A DNA stretch of 64,000 nucleotides from NCBI RefSeq assembly GCF_900116515.1, contig NZ_FPBA01000024.1, forward strand, positions 1 through 64,000, given 5' to 3'. Source of the stretch: Geodermatophilus amargosae. Lineage in GTDB: Bacteria; Actinomycetota; Actinomycetes; Mycobacteriales; Geodermatophilaceae. The position numbers and the translations under genes were made by a program. A model generated the notes under the pieces. It ran no database searches. It saw only the letters and a program-made list of their open reading frames with translations, and had not been told where the DNA came from. Below, piece after piece: positions 8,978-16,529 of the stretch (position 1 is its first letter; each line of letters begins with the position of its first letter).

Positions 8978-10024
8978 GTGCCCACCACCGTCAAGGCCTA
9001 CGCCGCCACGTCCGCCACGGAGCCGTTGACGCTGACGACGATCGAGCGCCGGGACGTCGGCCCGCACGACGTCCGCATCGACATCCGGTACAGCGGCATC
9101 TGCCACTCCGACATCCACACCGCCCGCGGCGAGTGGGGTCCCACGGACTACCCCGTCGTCCTCGGCCACGAGATCGCCGGGATCGTCGCCGAGGTCGGCT
9201 CGGAGGTGACCGGGTTCCGGGTCGGCGACCGCGTCGGCGTCGGCTGCCTGGTCGACTCGTGCCGCGAGTGCCCGTACTGCCGACGCGGGGACGAGCAGTT
9301 CTGCGTCGAGGGCTACGTCGAGACCTACTCGAGCACCGGCCGGGACGGCCGGCCCACCCAGGGCGGCTACGCCGAGGCCATCGTCGTCACCGAGGACTTC
9401 GTCCTGCGCATCCCCGACGGCATGGGGCTCGACGTCGCCGCGCCGCTGCTGTGCGCGGGCATCACCGTCTACTCACCGCTGCGCCACTGGAGGACCGGCC
9501 CCGGCACGAGGGTCGCCGTCGTCGGCCTCGGCGGACTGGGCCACATGGCGGTCCAGCTGGCCTCCGCCATGGGGGCCGAGGTCACCGTGCTGTCGCAGTC
9601 GTTGAAGAAGCAGGAGGACGGCCTGCGGCTGGGCGCCACCCACTACGCCGCCACCAGCGACCCGGACACGTTCTCCCGCCTGGCGGCCTCGTTCGACCTC
9701 GTCCTCAACACGGTCAGCGCGTCGATCGACCTCGACGCCCACCTGTCCCTGCTCGCCGTGGACGGCACGATGGTCAACCTCGGCATCCCGGAGCACCCGC
9801 TGTCGCTGAACGCCTCCTCCCTGCTCATGCGGCGCGTCTCCTACGCCGGCTCGAACATCGGCGGCATCCGCGAGACCCAGGAGATGCTGGACTTCTGCGC
9901 CGAGCACGGCATCGCCACCCTGATCGAGACCATCGGCGTGGAGCAGGTCAACGAGGCCTACGAGCGGGTCGTGGCCTCCGACGTGCGCTACCGGTTCGTG
10001 ATCGACATGGCCACGCTGGCCTGA
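8978..10024 (+). CDS. Zinc-dependent NAD(P) alcohol dehydrogenase (YahK/cinnamyl-type)
   Basis: The 348-residue enzyme belongs to the medium-chain dehydrogenases. Catalytic zinc ligands are the Cys of GICHSDIH and the GHEIAG histidine. The structural zinc loop is [15 protein letters not shown], and the cofactor site is [13 protein letters not shown]. The pattern (short insertions, RYRFVIDM end) matches the YahK/AdhC group that reduces aldehydes with NADPH. A GCAGGAGGAG ribosome site precedes the GTG at 8978. It is divergent from the multicopper oxidase; the region 8640-8977 must hold both promoters. It stands alone, so its physiological aldehyde is unknown. Confidence 0.92.
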   Translation: MPTTVKAYAATSATEPLTLTTIERRDVGPHDVRIDIRYSGICHSDIHTARGEWGPTDYPVVLGHEIAGIVAEVGSEVTGFRVGDRVGVGCLVDSCRECPYCRRGDEQFCVEGYVETYSSTGRDGRPTQGGYAEAIVVTEDFVLRIPDGMGLDVAAPLLCAGITVYSPLRHWRTGPGTRVAVVGLGGLGHMAVQLASAMGAEVTVLSQSLKKQEDGLRLGATHYAATSDPDTFSRLAASFDLVLNTVSASIDLDAHLSLLAVDGTMVNLGIPEHPLSLNASSLLMRRVSYAGSNIGGIRETQEMLDFCAEHGIATLIETIGVEQVNEAYERVVASDVRYRFVIDMATLA

Positions 10025-10578
10025 CGAGGCGCGGGTGGCCGTGAGCGAGGTCCCGTCGCGCCCCGGGGATCTCGCGGCCAGCGCCTCGTCTTCGCGGCAG
10101 GAGCTGCGCGGTCCGGCACTCAGCCGCCGGGCCGACGCGCTCGGCGGGCGCCGCCTCGAGGAGCACGCAGCGACGACCTGGTCGCGAAGAAGGCGAGTCG
10201 ACCGCGTGCGCACGGTCGAGGAGACGCTCGGACGAGCCGGCGTCGAGCACCCGCGGGGCGATCGGACAGCCCTCGTCAACGGGTCGGACGTGCTGGATCT
10301 CGTCGGTCGTCCAGTGGTCGTGGCGCCCGATGCGGCTGGCCTGCCGACCCACTGACCTGCAGTGTCGCTCCCCCCGAATGGGCTCGAACCGACAACCCTG
10401 CGATGCCCGGCATGGGCGTCGACTCCCGTTGGCGTGGACCTGGAGGTCCCGCTCCGACGTCCTGGTCACCGAGGAGGACGCGTCCGACGCCCACGTCGGG
10501 CGGCTACGAGGGTCGGTGTTGGGGCCCTGGTCGCCTGACGGGGCGGTCGACCGTGGGCGACTCGCGCACTGCCGGACG
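10025..10578. other. Gene-poor stretch with att-like relic
   Basis: No convincing gene is seen in these 550 bases. The stretch contains, at 10305-10404, a diverged copy of the roughly 100-base repeat that ends in the tRNA-Asn 3'-end-like sequence also present at 34541-34639. The rest has long open frames in several phases, as expected of random GC-rich DNA. Confidence 0.5.
10305..10404 (-). repeat. Diverged copy of att-flanking repeat with tRNA-Asn 3'-end relic
   Basis: This segment matches 34541-34639 with scattered substitutions: GGTCGTCCAGTGGTCG, GGCGCCCGATGC, TGGCCTGCCGACCC, CTGACCTGC and CTCCCCCCGAATGGG in the same order. The right end, read on the minus strand, still shows GGTTCGAGCCC of a tRNA T-arm followed by a G-rich acceptor strand, but the T-stem no longer pairs. 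It is best read as an old attachment-site remnant. No integrase gene is beside it; the nearest integrase relic is 2.1 kb away at 12.5 kb. Confidence 0.65.
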
Positions 10579-11004
10579 TCACACCCGTCCCTCGCTCCTC
10601 GCCTTGATCCCCTCCGCCTCGGCGGTCAGGTACCGATCGGTGAGGCGGCGGTAGAACCGTCCCATCACCCTGCCCACGGGCCCGGCCTGCTCCACCGCCA
10701 GCGTCACGCGCGTGCCGCCGGCGCCGAGCTCCTCGAGCAGGTGCCGAGCAGTGGTGCGCACACCCGGGCCGGTGGCCACCCAGGTGAACGAGCGGCTCGG
10801 CTCGAGCTCCGTCACCACGTACTCGGTCGGGGGGATCCGGGGCTGCTCCACCCGGACCCGGGACCCGACGGCGAGCGGGCCGTCGTCGAGTCGTCGCACC
10901 GAGGTCACCGTCGGCGCCCACTCCGGCCACCGCTCCACGTCGCGCAGCACCTCCCAGACCTGCTCGACCGAGGCCGCGACGTCGATCGTCCTGCTCTGCT
11001 CCAC
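10579..11004 (-). CDS. SRPBCC family polyketide cyclase/dehydrase-like protein
   Basis: The 141-residue protein has the START-like hydrophobic-pocket fold. It begins with TIDVAASVEQVWEVLRDVERWPEW, the canonical first strand and helix of the SRPBCC family, has VGSRVRVEQPRIPPTEYVV in the middle and ends in the long C-terminal helix MGRFYRRLTDRYL. Such proteins bind lipids or aromatic intermediates; a catalytic role cannot be assigned. The GTG at 11004 is preferred because family members start just before this strand; a longer frame would start at 11127. It is a monocistronic minus-strand gene. Confidence 0.82.
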   Translation of the reverse strand: MEQSRTIDVAASVEQVWEVLRDVERWPEWAPTVTSVRRLDDGPLAVGSRVRVEQPRIPPTEYVVTELEPSRSFTWVATGPGVRTTARHLLEELGAGGTRVTLAVEQAGPVGRVMGRFYRRLTDRYLTAEAEGIKARSEGRV

Positions 11005-11132
11005 CGAGCCATCCTGCTCCTGGTCGCTACCGGAGACAGAGCTGGAGCAGATGCCACACCTCGTCCACCAGGCGGCTGCCGATCCGTCGGACGGGTCCGA
11101 GGAGCTACCTCCGCAGGCTGGACGCACGGCAG

Positions 11133-11495
11133 GTGGCAGGGGCGCCGGTCACCGAGCTCGCCGGCGGGAGGCTGAGAGGCGGCGCCCCGAGCGGGATCTG
11201 CGCAGTGGAACCACCGGAGTCCGCTCGAGCTGACGCGTCGGAACGCACCACCCCCGAAGGCAGGGTGCGACGCACAGCGGCTTCGTCCTGCGCCTGGTGC
11301 GGTGGCGCCATCACGTCCCGGTCCCGAGGTCCCATCCCCAAGTGGTGCTCAGTGAGCTGCCGCCGCCGGTCATGGGAGCAAGGCCGCGCGGCGGCGTCCG
11401 GTCGGTCAGCTGTCGAGGTGGTCGAGCGCCGAGTCCAGGTACGTGTGCCGGCCACGTGCACCCGCCAGGGCTGGTTGCGGACGCTCGAGGGCTGA
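11133..11495 (+). CDS. Small cysteine-motif protein, probably frameshifted at its C-terminus
   Basis: The 120-residue reading frame encodes a compact metal-binding-like region, CAWCGG then KWCSVSCRRRSWEQ (C-x2-C and C-x3-C), followed by AASGRSAVEVVERRVQV. This matches a group of uncharacterised actinobacterial proteins that read CSxxCRxRAWEQ and continue with a helix-rich tail. That tail (LTEQVHDGRVHDLASLTPAL, about 11491-11590) is present but in a different frame, so an indel near 11480-11493 probably truncates the protein. The N-terminal 45 residues are low-complexity and the true start may lie downstream of 11133. Function unknown. Confidence 0.55.
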   Translation: MAGAPVTELAGGRLRGGAPSGICAVEPPESARADASERTTPEGRVRRTAASSCAWCGGAITSRSRGPIPKWCSVSCRRRSWEQGRAAASGRSAVEVVERRVQVRVPATCTRQGWLRTLEG

Positions 11496-11662
11496 CCGAG
11501 CAGGTCCACGACGGCCGTGTCCACGACCTCGCATCGCTGACGCCGGCCCTCGCGGACGTGCAGGGAGCGGTCGAGCGCCGGACGCCGTTCGTCCGTCAGC
11601 CGGTCATGGCCGAGGACTGCTGCGCGATCGCGCGTCCTGGGCAGGCAGGACGATCCGCGCCG

Positions 11663-12304
11663 TCACGACCTCGTGAACGTGAGGTGGGTGACGCCGCTGG
11701 GTGTCGAGACCGCCTCGATGTCGTAGTCCGCCTCCAGGGCTTCGAGGCCGTCCCACAGCCGTACTCCGCGGCCGAGCACGATCGGCACCTGGACCAGGTG
11801 GACGTGGTCGACGAGCCCCGCCGCGATGAAGTCCCGTGCGACGGTCGGGCCGCCACCGATGCGCACGTCCTGGCCGGCTGCCGCCTCGCGCGCGACGTCG
11901 AGGGCCTCGGCCGGCGAGGCGTCGAGGAAGTAGAACGTCGTCCCCCCGGCCATCTCGATCGGCGACCGCGGCCGGTGGGTCAGCACGAAGGTCGGTGTGT
12001 GGAACGGCGGGTTCGGGCCCCACCACCCCTTCCACTCGGCGTCCTCCTGCCAGCCCGGGGGCCCGAACTTGCCCGCGCCCATGATCTCGGCGCCGATACC
12101 CGGCTCGTGCTGCCGGGCGATCGCGTCGTCGACGCCGACGGTGCCGCCTGTGCGTCCCACGATCGGGGCGCCGAAGCGGGTGGCGATCATCCACTCGTGC
12201 AGCCGCTGGCCGGCGTGGCCGAAGGGGGTGTCGAGTGTCTGGCCCTCACCGGTGGCGAATCCGTCCAGCGACATGGAGAGGTTGTGGATGCGGGTCCGTG
12301 TCAT
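11663..12304 (-). CDS. RibD C-terminal / dihydrofolate-reductase-like protein
   Basis: The 213-residue protein shows the family opening IHNLSMSLDGFATG and the NADPH-binding region VRIGGGPTVARDFIAAGLVDHVHL, with LGRGVRLWDGLEAL near the end. The family is structurally DHFR-like; members lacking the deaminase domain of RibD reduce unknown pterin, flavin-precursor or xenobiotic substrates. The ATG at 12304 gives the usual length of about 190-215 residues. A decayed relative of the same family lies at 26692-26918. It stands alone on the minus strand. Confidence 0.85.
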   Translation of the reverse strand: MTRTRIHNLSMSLDGFATGEGQTLDTPFGHAGQRLHEWMIATRFGAPIVGRTGGTVGVDDAIARQHEPGIGAEIMGAGKFGPPGWQEDAEWKGWWGPNPPFHTPTFVLTHRPRSPIEMAGGTTFYFLDASPAEALDVAREAAAGQDVRIGGGPTVARDFIAAGLVDHVHLVQVPIVLGRGVRLWDGLEALEADYDIEAVSTPSGVTHLTFTRS

Positions 12305-12535
12305 CTGCTCACTCCGTCTGTTCGGCTGCCTTCCGCCGGTGGAGACCTCCGCCGGCCTCCGCGTTCATCGGTCCCGTGCGGCTCCGCTTCATCCGAGCGG
12401 AGGCGTTCCGGGTTTCCGGCACCCTCAGGCTCTCGTGAGCCTGCCGGTTGGCGGACGACAGCTCGATCGGCATGGGTCGCTCCGGCCTGAGCGAACGGGA
12501 AAGGGCCGAGGCGCTGCTGGTCGTCCCAGGCCACG

Positions 12536-12841
12536 TGGTCGCCGGTGGTCTTCTCCAGTCCCAAGGGGATGCCGCGCGATCCGTTCGACACCAGCAGCGA
12601 CCTGCGCCATGCGCTGGACCGTGCCGGCTCGGACCGGGTGACCTCGCACCTGTTCCGCAAGACCGCGGCGACCCAGCGGGACGAGGCGGGTGTGTCGGCC
12701 CGGTAGATCGCCGACGGCCTCGGGCACACCCGGCCCAGCTTCACCCAGGACGTGTACCTCGGTCATCAGGTCGCTTCTACCGGCGCGGCAGTCGCGCTTG
12801 AAGCGCTCCGGCCCACAGCTGGCCAGCAGCGAACTCCCTGA
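12536..12841 (+). pseudogene. Relic of the C-terminal half of a tyrosine integrase
   Basis: The plus strand encodes VVFSSPKGMPRDPFDTSSDL, HALDRAG, VTSHLFRKTAATQRDEAGVS, then an in-frame TAG at 12704-12706, then IADGLGHTRPSFTQDVYLGH. This is the catalytic end of a phage-type integrase, with the H-x-x-R box changed to HLFRK and the LGH and DVY (tyrosine) motifs retained. It is clearly related to the relic at 33925-34482 and to the intact gene at 40769-41431. The N-terminal two thirds are missing and the stop codon confirms it is non-functional. It is too short and broken to appear as an ordinary ORF. Confidence 0.85.
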
Positions 12842-13198
12842 GCGGCCGATTCAAGGGCAGGATCGCGAGCATCATCGCTGCCGTGCTGGTCCTCACACTG
12901 TGCGGCTTGGTCCTGAGCCTGGCCGGGGCCGCCGCCCGCGGTGTTCGACCGGCGGGGCCTGAGTGCGGCAGCCCCCGCGGGAGCCGCTGCGGCGGCTGAT
13001 CAGCGTCCGGAAGTCCGCTCCTGCGGCGGCGGCGGCGGCGGCGGCGGCTCGGCGGCCAGCGCCAGCCCTGAAGGGCTCCCATGATTGGTCGCTCAGGGGC
13101 ATGGAGTCGGCTTCCGGGGCAGCGTTCGGGCTGACGTCACGGTGGCACGGGGTCGCACCTGCCCGCATGTTCCACGGCTTCGGACAGGCTGGTGCCGA
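12842..13198. other. Gene-poor stretch
   Basis: No supported gene. A short plus-strand frame at about 12855-12999 encodes a hydrophobic run (IIAAVLVLTLCGLVLSLAG) that could be a lone signal or membrane segment, but no start with a ribosome site was found. A run of GCG/GGC triplets lies at about 13021-13050. Confidence 0.4.
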
Positions 13199-13711
13199 TC
13201 ATCCCGTGGGGTCTCCTCCGGGCTTCGCTTCTCGTCCGGCGAGGGTCAGCGTGCCGAGTAGTTGGGCGAGGACGCGGCAGGTGCGCTCGAACTCCTCTGG
13301 TCCGACCACCGCCGCCCAGTGCTGCTCGATCTCGGCCACCCGGTCACCGGCGTCGTCGAGGAGTTGCCGCCCGCGTGACGTCGGGTAGATCAAGCGGGCG
13401 CGGCCGTCGGCGGGATCGGGACGGCGCTCCAAGTATCCCGATCGCTCCAGCTCCGTCACCAGTTCCGACATGGTGGCAAGGCCGAGCTGCGCACGAGCGG
13501 CGAGCTCGGTCAGCCGGATCCCGTCGATGCCCACATTGCCGAAGACGTGCATGTGCGGCTCCCGTAGATCGGTGTAGCCCCGGTCCTCGCCAGCGGCGGA
13601 CAGCTCCTTCCGGAACTCACCCAGCAGCTTCACCAGCAGCTGGCCGATGGCCGGGCGGTCGCTCGGGAGATCCCTTGACGTCGGCACGGTTCGACAGGAT
13701 AGTTCGGACAC
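13199..13711 (-). CDS. MarR-family transcriptional regulator
   Basis: The protein (170 aa from GTG 13711; 162 aa if started at the GTG at 13687) has the winged-helix core: RLTELAARAQLGLATMSELV is the helix-turn-helix, ERSGYLERRPDPADGRARLI the DPxDxR wing motif, and a dimerisation helix (HWAAVVGPEEFERTCRVL) follows. It should be a dimeric repressor. It is divergent from the hydrolase at 13744, and a 28-bp symmetric element spans the intergenic region and the 13711 start, favouring autoregulation, control of the hydrolase and the shorter form. Confidence 0.87.
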   Translation of the reverse strand: MSELSCRTVPTSRDLPSDRPAIGQLLVKLLGEFRKELSAAGEDRGYTDLREPHMHVFGNVGIDGIRLTELAARAQLGLATMSELVTELERSGYLERRPDPADGRARLIYPTSRGRQLLDDAGDRVAEIEQHWAAVVGPEEFERTCRVLAQLLGTLTLAGREAKPGGDPTG

Positions 13712-13730
13712 CGAAACTTCGGTTCCCGAA
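13703..13730. promoter_or_regulatory. Putative MarR operator: nested palindrome between divergent genes
   Basis: The segment reads TTCGG-3-CCGAA-2-TTCGG-3-CCGAA, a set of alternating half sites that is symmetric as a whole, with the central CCGAAACTTCGG at 13711-13722. Its size and symmetry fit a MarR-family dimer site and it lies exactly between the divergent MarR and hydrolase starts. Binding has not been shown. Confidence 0.6.
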
Positions 13731-13743
13731 GGAGATGGTGAGG

Positions 13744-14628
13744 ATGTCGCGCGCCGACGCTGAGACGCCGAACGGCCGGAGGATCACGACGCGGCTGGGA
13801 GCCCTCCGTGTGCGGGAAGTCGGCTCGGGCCCGCCGGCCGTGCTCTGGCACAGCCTTTTCGTCGACTCCACGACCTGGCAGCGGATGGAGAGCCGACTCG
13901 GCGCGGAGCGGCAGCTCATCGTCCTCGACGGTCCAGGCCACGGCTCGAGCGGGGATGCCGGTCGCGACTACACGCTCGACGACTGCGCCGGCGCCGCATC
14001 CGACGTGCTCGACCAGTCGGGCGTCACGGAGCCGGTGGACTGGCTCGGGAACGCCTGGGGTGGTCACGTCGGTGCCGCCTTCGCCGCGTCCGAGCCGGAT
14101 CGCTGCCGAACCCTGACCGCTGTCTGCGCCCCCGTCCATGCCCTGGAGCCGGCGGTACGGCGACAGATGCGTGCGAGCATCCCGGTCTACCGACTCCTCG
14201 GGCCGATCCGACCCTTCGTCAAGACCCTCACGCACGGCGGACTGCTGAGCCCGCACCCCGACCCCGAGGACGCGCAGGTGGTGGCCGATGCGTTCCGGCG
14301 CGCCGACCGCCGAGGAATGGCTCGGGCGATGACGTGCGTCTCGCTCCGACGCGTCGATCTCACGCCGACGCTGCCCGCGGTGGGGGTTCCCACTCTCATG
14401 ATCGCCGCCGCCGACGACCCGCTGTGGCGGCCCGAGCAGGCGCGAGCCGCCGTCCGCGCCATGCCCCGGGCAGCCGCGATCACCGTTCCAGGAGGCGGGC
14501 ACGTCGAGCCGCTGCTCCGGTCGGCCCCGCTGCTCGCGCAGATCATCACCGACTTCTGGCGCGATCCACCCGGAGTCCTCGCCGGCAGCCACGGCGAGCC
14601 GGCGAGCCGTGAACCGCGCCGGGATTGA
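13744..14628 (+). CDS. Alpha/beta hydrolase
   Basis: The 294-residue protein has the alpha/beta-hydrolase fold: oxyanion-loop region VLWHSLFVDSTTW, DGPGHGSS, then LGNAWGGHVGAAFA where the nucleophile elbow normally reads GxSxGG. Here the nucleophile position appears to be Ala (GNAWGG), which is unusual. The acid is likely in AAADDPLW and the histidine in VPGGGHVEPLL. The ATG at 13744 has AAGGAG nine bases upstream and is preferred to the ATG at 13735. The neighbouring MarR gene is divergent and probably controls it. The changed nucleophile makes simple esterase activity doubtful. Confidence 0.85.
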   Translation: MSRADAETPNGRRITTRLGALRVREVGSGPPAVLWHSLFVDSTTWQRMESRLGAERQLIVLDGPGHGSSGDAGRDYTLDDCAGAASDVLDQSGVTEPVDWLGNAWGGHVGAAFAASEPDRCRTLTAVCAPVHALEPAVRRQMRASIPVYRLLGPIRPFVKTLTHGGLLSPHPDPEDAQVVADAFRRADRRGMARAMTCVSLRRVDLTPTLPAVGVPTLMIAAADDPLWRPEQARAAVRAMPRAAAITVPGGGHVEPLLRSAPLLAQIITDFWRDPPGVLAGSHGEPASREPRRD

Positions 14629-14793
14629 TGGACACCGCCATCACGAAAGCGGAACGCGAGCACCTCGAGCCCTGCTCATGCCCTTGCGCGCCCGAGGATC
14701 GCCGGTCCTCTCGCGGGTCCCCTTGCGTGCCATTCGCAGCTGGCCACCCGGCGGCGGCGGCGTCGCTGTAGCAGCTTCGTGAGGTGGACCGGG

Positions 14794-15456
14794 TCAGTGG
14801 CGGCAGGAGTTCGCGATGAGGTCGATTGCCTGGTCGAGCATGGCGCGCTCGTCCGAGGCGAGCGCCGGGTCGGCGGCTCGGAAGGCGGCAGCAGCGGTGA
14901 GTGCGCTCGCAGGCCACTGCTCGGTCTGCTCCAGGAACGCCAGCAGGCAGCGGCGCGCCAACGGCGCCCGCGGTTGGCGGGTGTCGACCGCGACATGGGC
15001 GAGGATCACCGCGGTCAGCGCGACGTCGACGTCAGCTGAGCCGTCGTCCGCGTTCCGCCAGTCCACGACGACCGGCCCGCGCGCGGTCAGCACGACGTTG
15101 TCCGGATGCAGGTCGAGGTGCACCACAACACGTCCCGGCGCGGGCGAGGTCCGCGCCGGGATGACGTGTAGTCGCCGGTGCAAGTCCGCCAGCTGCGCTG
15201 CTACCGGTTCGGGCCCCACCGTGCCGTCGAGCAGCGCGTGCAACGCCGTTGACCCGTCCAGCCGCTCCAGTACGAGGTCCGGACCGCCGGACCCGAGCAC
15301 CGTCGGCACCGGGTAGCCGTACGCAGCGACATGACGCATCACGTCGGCCTCGTGGGCGGTGTCGCCACCGCGGCGATAGCGCCGCAGCACTCGTCCCGGC
15401 CCGTACTCGAAGACGTCCGCATCGCGGCCTGAAGCAAGCAGAGGACCGATCTCCAC
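14794..15456 (-). CDS. Aminoglycoside-phosphotransferase-like kinase
   Basis: The 220-residue protein has the protein-kinase-like fold of the APH family in short form. It has an N-terminal nucleotide lobe (LLASGRDADVFEYGPGRVLRRY), the catalytic loop VVHLDLHPDNVVL and the metal-binding VVVDWRNADDG. Such proteins phosphorylate antibiotics, sugars or other small molecules; the substrate cannot be inferred. The GTG at 15456 begins just ahead of the glycine-rich loop and gives the expected compact length; a longer frame to 15777 adds non-homologous sequence. It is a single minus-strand gene. Confidence 0.83.
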   Translation of the reverse strand: MEIGPLLASGRDADVFEYGPGRVLRRYRRGGDTAHEADVMRHVAAYGYPVPTVLGSGGPDLVLERLDGSTALHALLDGTVGPEPVAAQLADLHRRLHVIPARTSPAPGRVVVHLDLHPDNVVLTARGPVVVDWRNADDGSADVDVALTAVILAHVAVDTRQPRAPLARRCLLAFLEQTEQWPASALTAAAAFRAADPALASDERAMLDQAIDLIANSCRH

Positions 15457-16529
15457 GACCGCGACGCTAGAGCGTGTTCCCAGGACATCTGCGGACAGCA
15501 ACGAGCTCCCTGCGCTCCCCCGACCCACCCGTGCTGGACTCCGTGGCTCCCCGTGGACCGAGCGCCCTGGCGCATCTTGCCCGTGCCTCGTGTCGACCTG
15601 CTGTCGTCTCGATCCGGGATCGGCGTCCGGCACGACCGGCTCATCATCGGCGGCGGTCAACGGCCCTCGCACGTCCTTGGCCGAGAGCGGGCTGACCCGC
15701 GAACGGCGGAGCTCGTGCCCAAGCCGTTCGACGTCCACGGCGACGATCGACACCCGGTCCGCGAAGCGCCCGACCACTACGCCGAGCCCGGCGGAACAGA
15801 TCTCGACGGCCGGACCCAGGACGGCGGTGCGGCCATGTCTCGGTCGACTGCTCGTGCCTGGACGATGAGGCGCTCCGCGACCGCGGTCTGCTCGGCGGTC
15901 CCGACCTCGTCGACCTCCTCCACTGCGAAGGCACCGTTGCGCTCCGGACGGGGGTCGAGCCGTAGCTCTTCCCGCCCCGGAGACGCCGATCGGTGCTCAG
16001 GGCCTGTCCTGCGGATCATGTGCGCCGCCACCCCTGTCCCTGAAGGCGGCTTCAGTGACACTTGATCCGGTTGCGCTGCATTCCGTGTCGGGGCGTCGAT
16101 GCTTCGAGCCGTTCAATGCGCCCGCGTGCAGGCATCTCTCGTTGTGCCGAGGCGCTCCCACAGGCGTGCGGCTGGGGAAGCCGCCGCGAATCGCCCGTCA
16201 CGAGCGCCAGAAGTCATGCGTCGGTGACGGAACGGTGACGCCCGTGGCCATAACCTCTGCCATCCACCGAAGAACTGTTGCGCTTCGACAATGGCAAGCG
16301 CGCAACAGGCACTCAGGGTCCGTACTTCCGGAGCAGGAAGGCGATCGGGCGGCCAGAGCATCTCGTCGGTGCTGCGCCGCACAAGAGCGAGATCTCACGC
16401 TGTTCACCGCGCAATGGGAGCAGATAGCCACACGTCCGCGCGAGGGTGGAGGCCGCGAAGTACTTGTCGCGGGGTCTCAGCATGTGACCCCGCAAGTGTT
16501 GCAGTGTGGGCACTCGAGAGGGAAGCGGA
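15457..16529. other. 1-kb intergenic region upstream of the giant copper oxidase
   Basis: No gene is recognised on either strand; all long frames here are mutually overlapping and lack family motifs. Base composition becomes slightly less GC-rich toward 16200-16530, which may mark the promoter region of the oxidase. One hairpin is noted separately at 16036-16059. Confidence 0.5.
16036..16059. promoter_or_regulatory. Hairpin upstream of giant copper oxidase
   Basis: GTCCCTGAAG and CTTCAGTGAC pair over ten positions with one mismatch around a four-base GCGG loop. There is no T-run, so it could be a factor-assisted terminator, an operator or a chance hairpin. Confidence 0.3.

Noticed and set aside
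13021..13050. GGC/GCG triplet run as a coding polyalanine or regulatory repeat
   Set aside because: It lies in a region without a supported gene and is what GC-rich DNA produces by chance or slippage.
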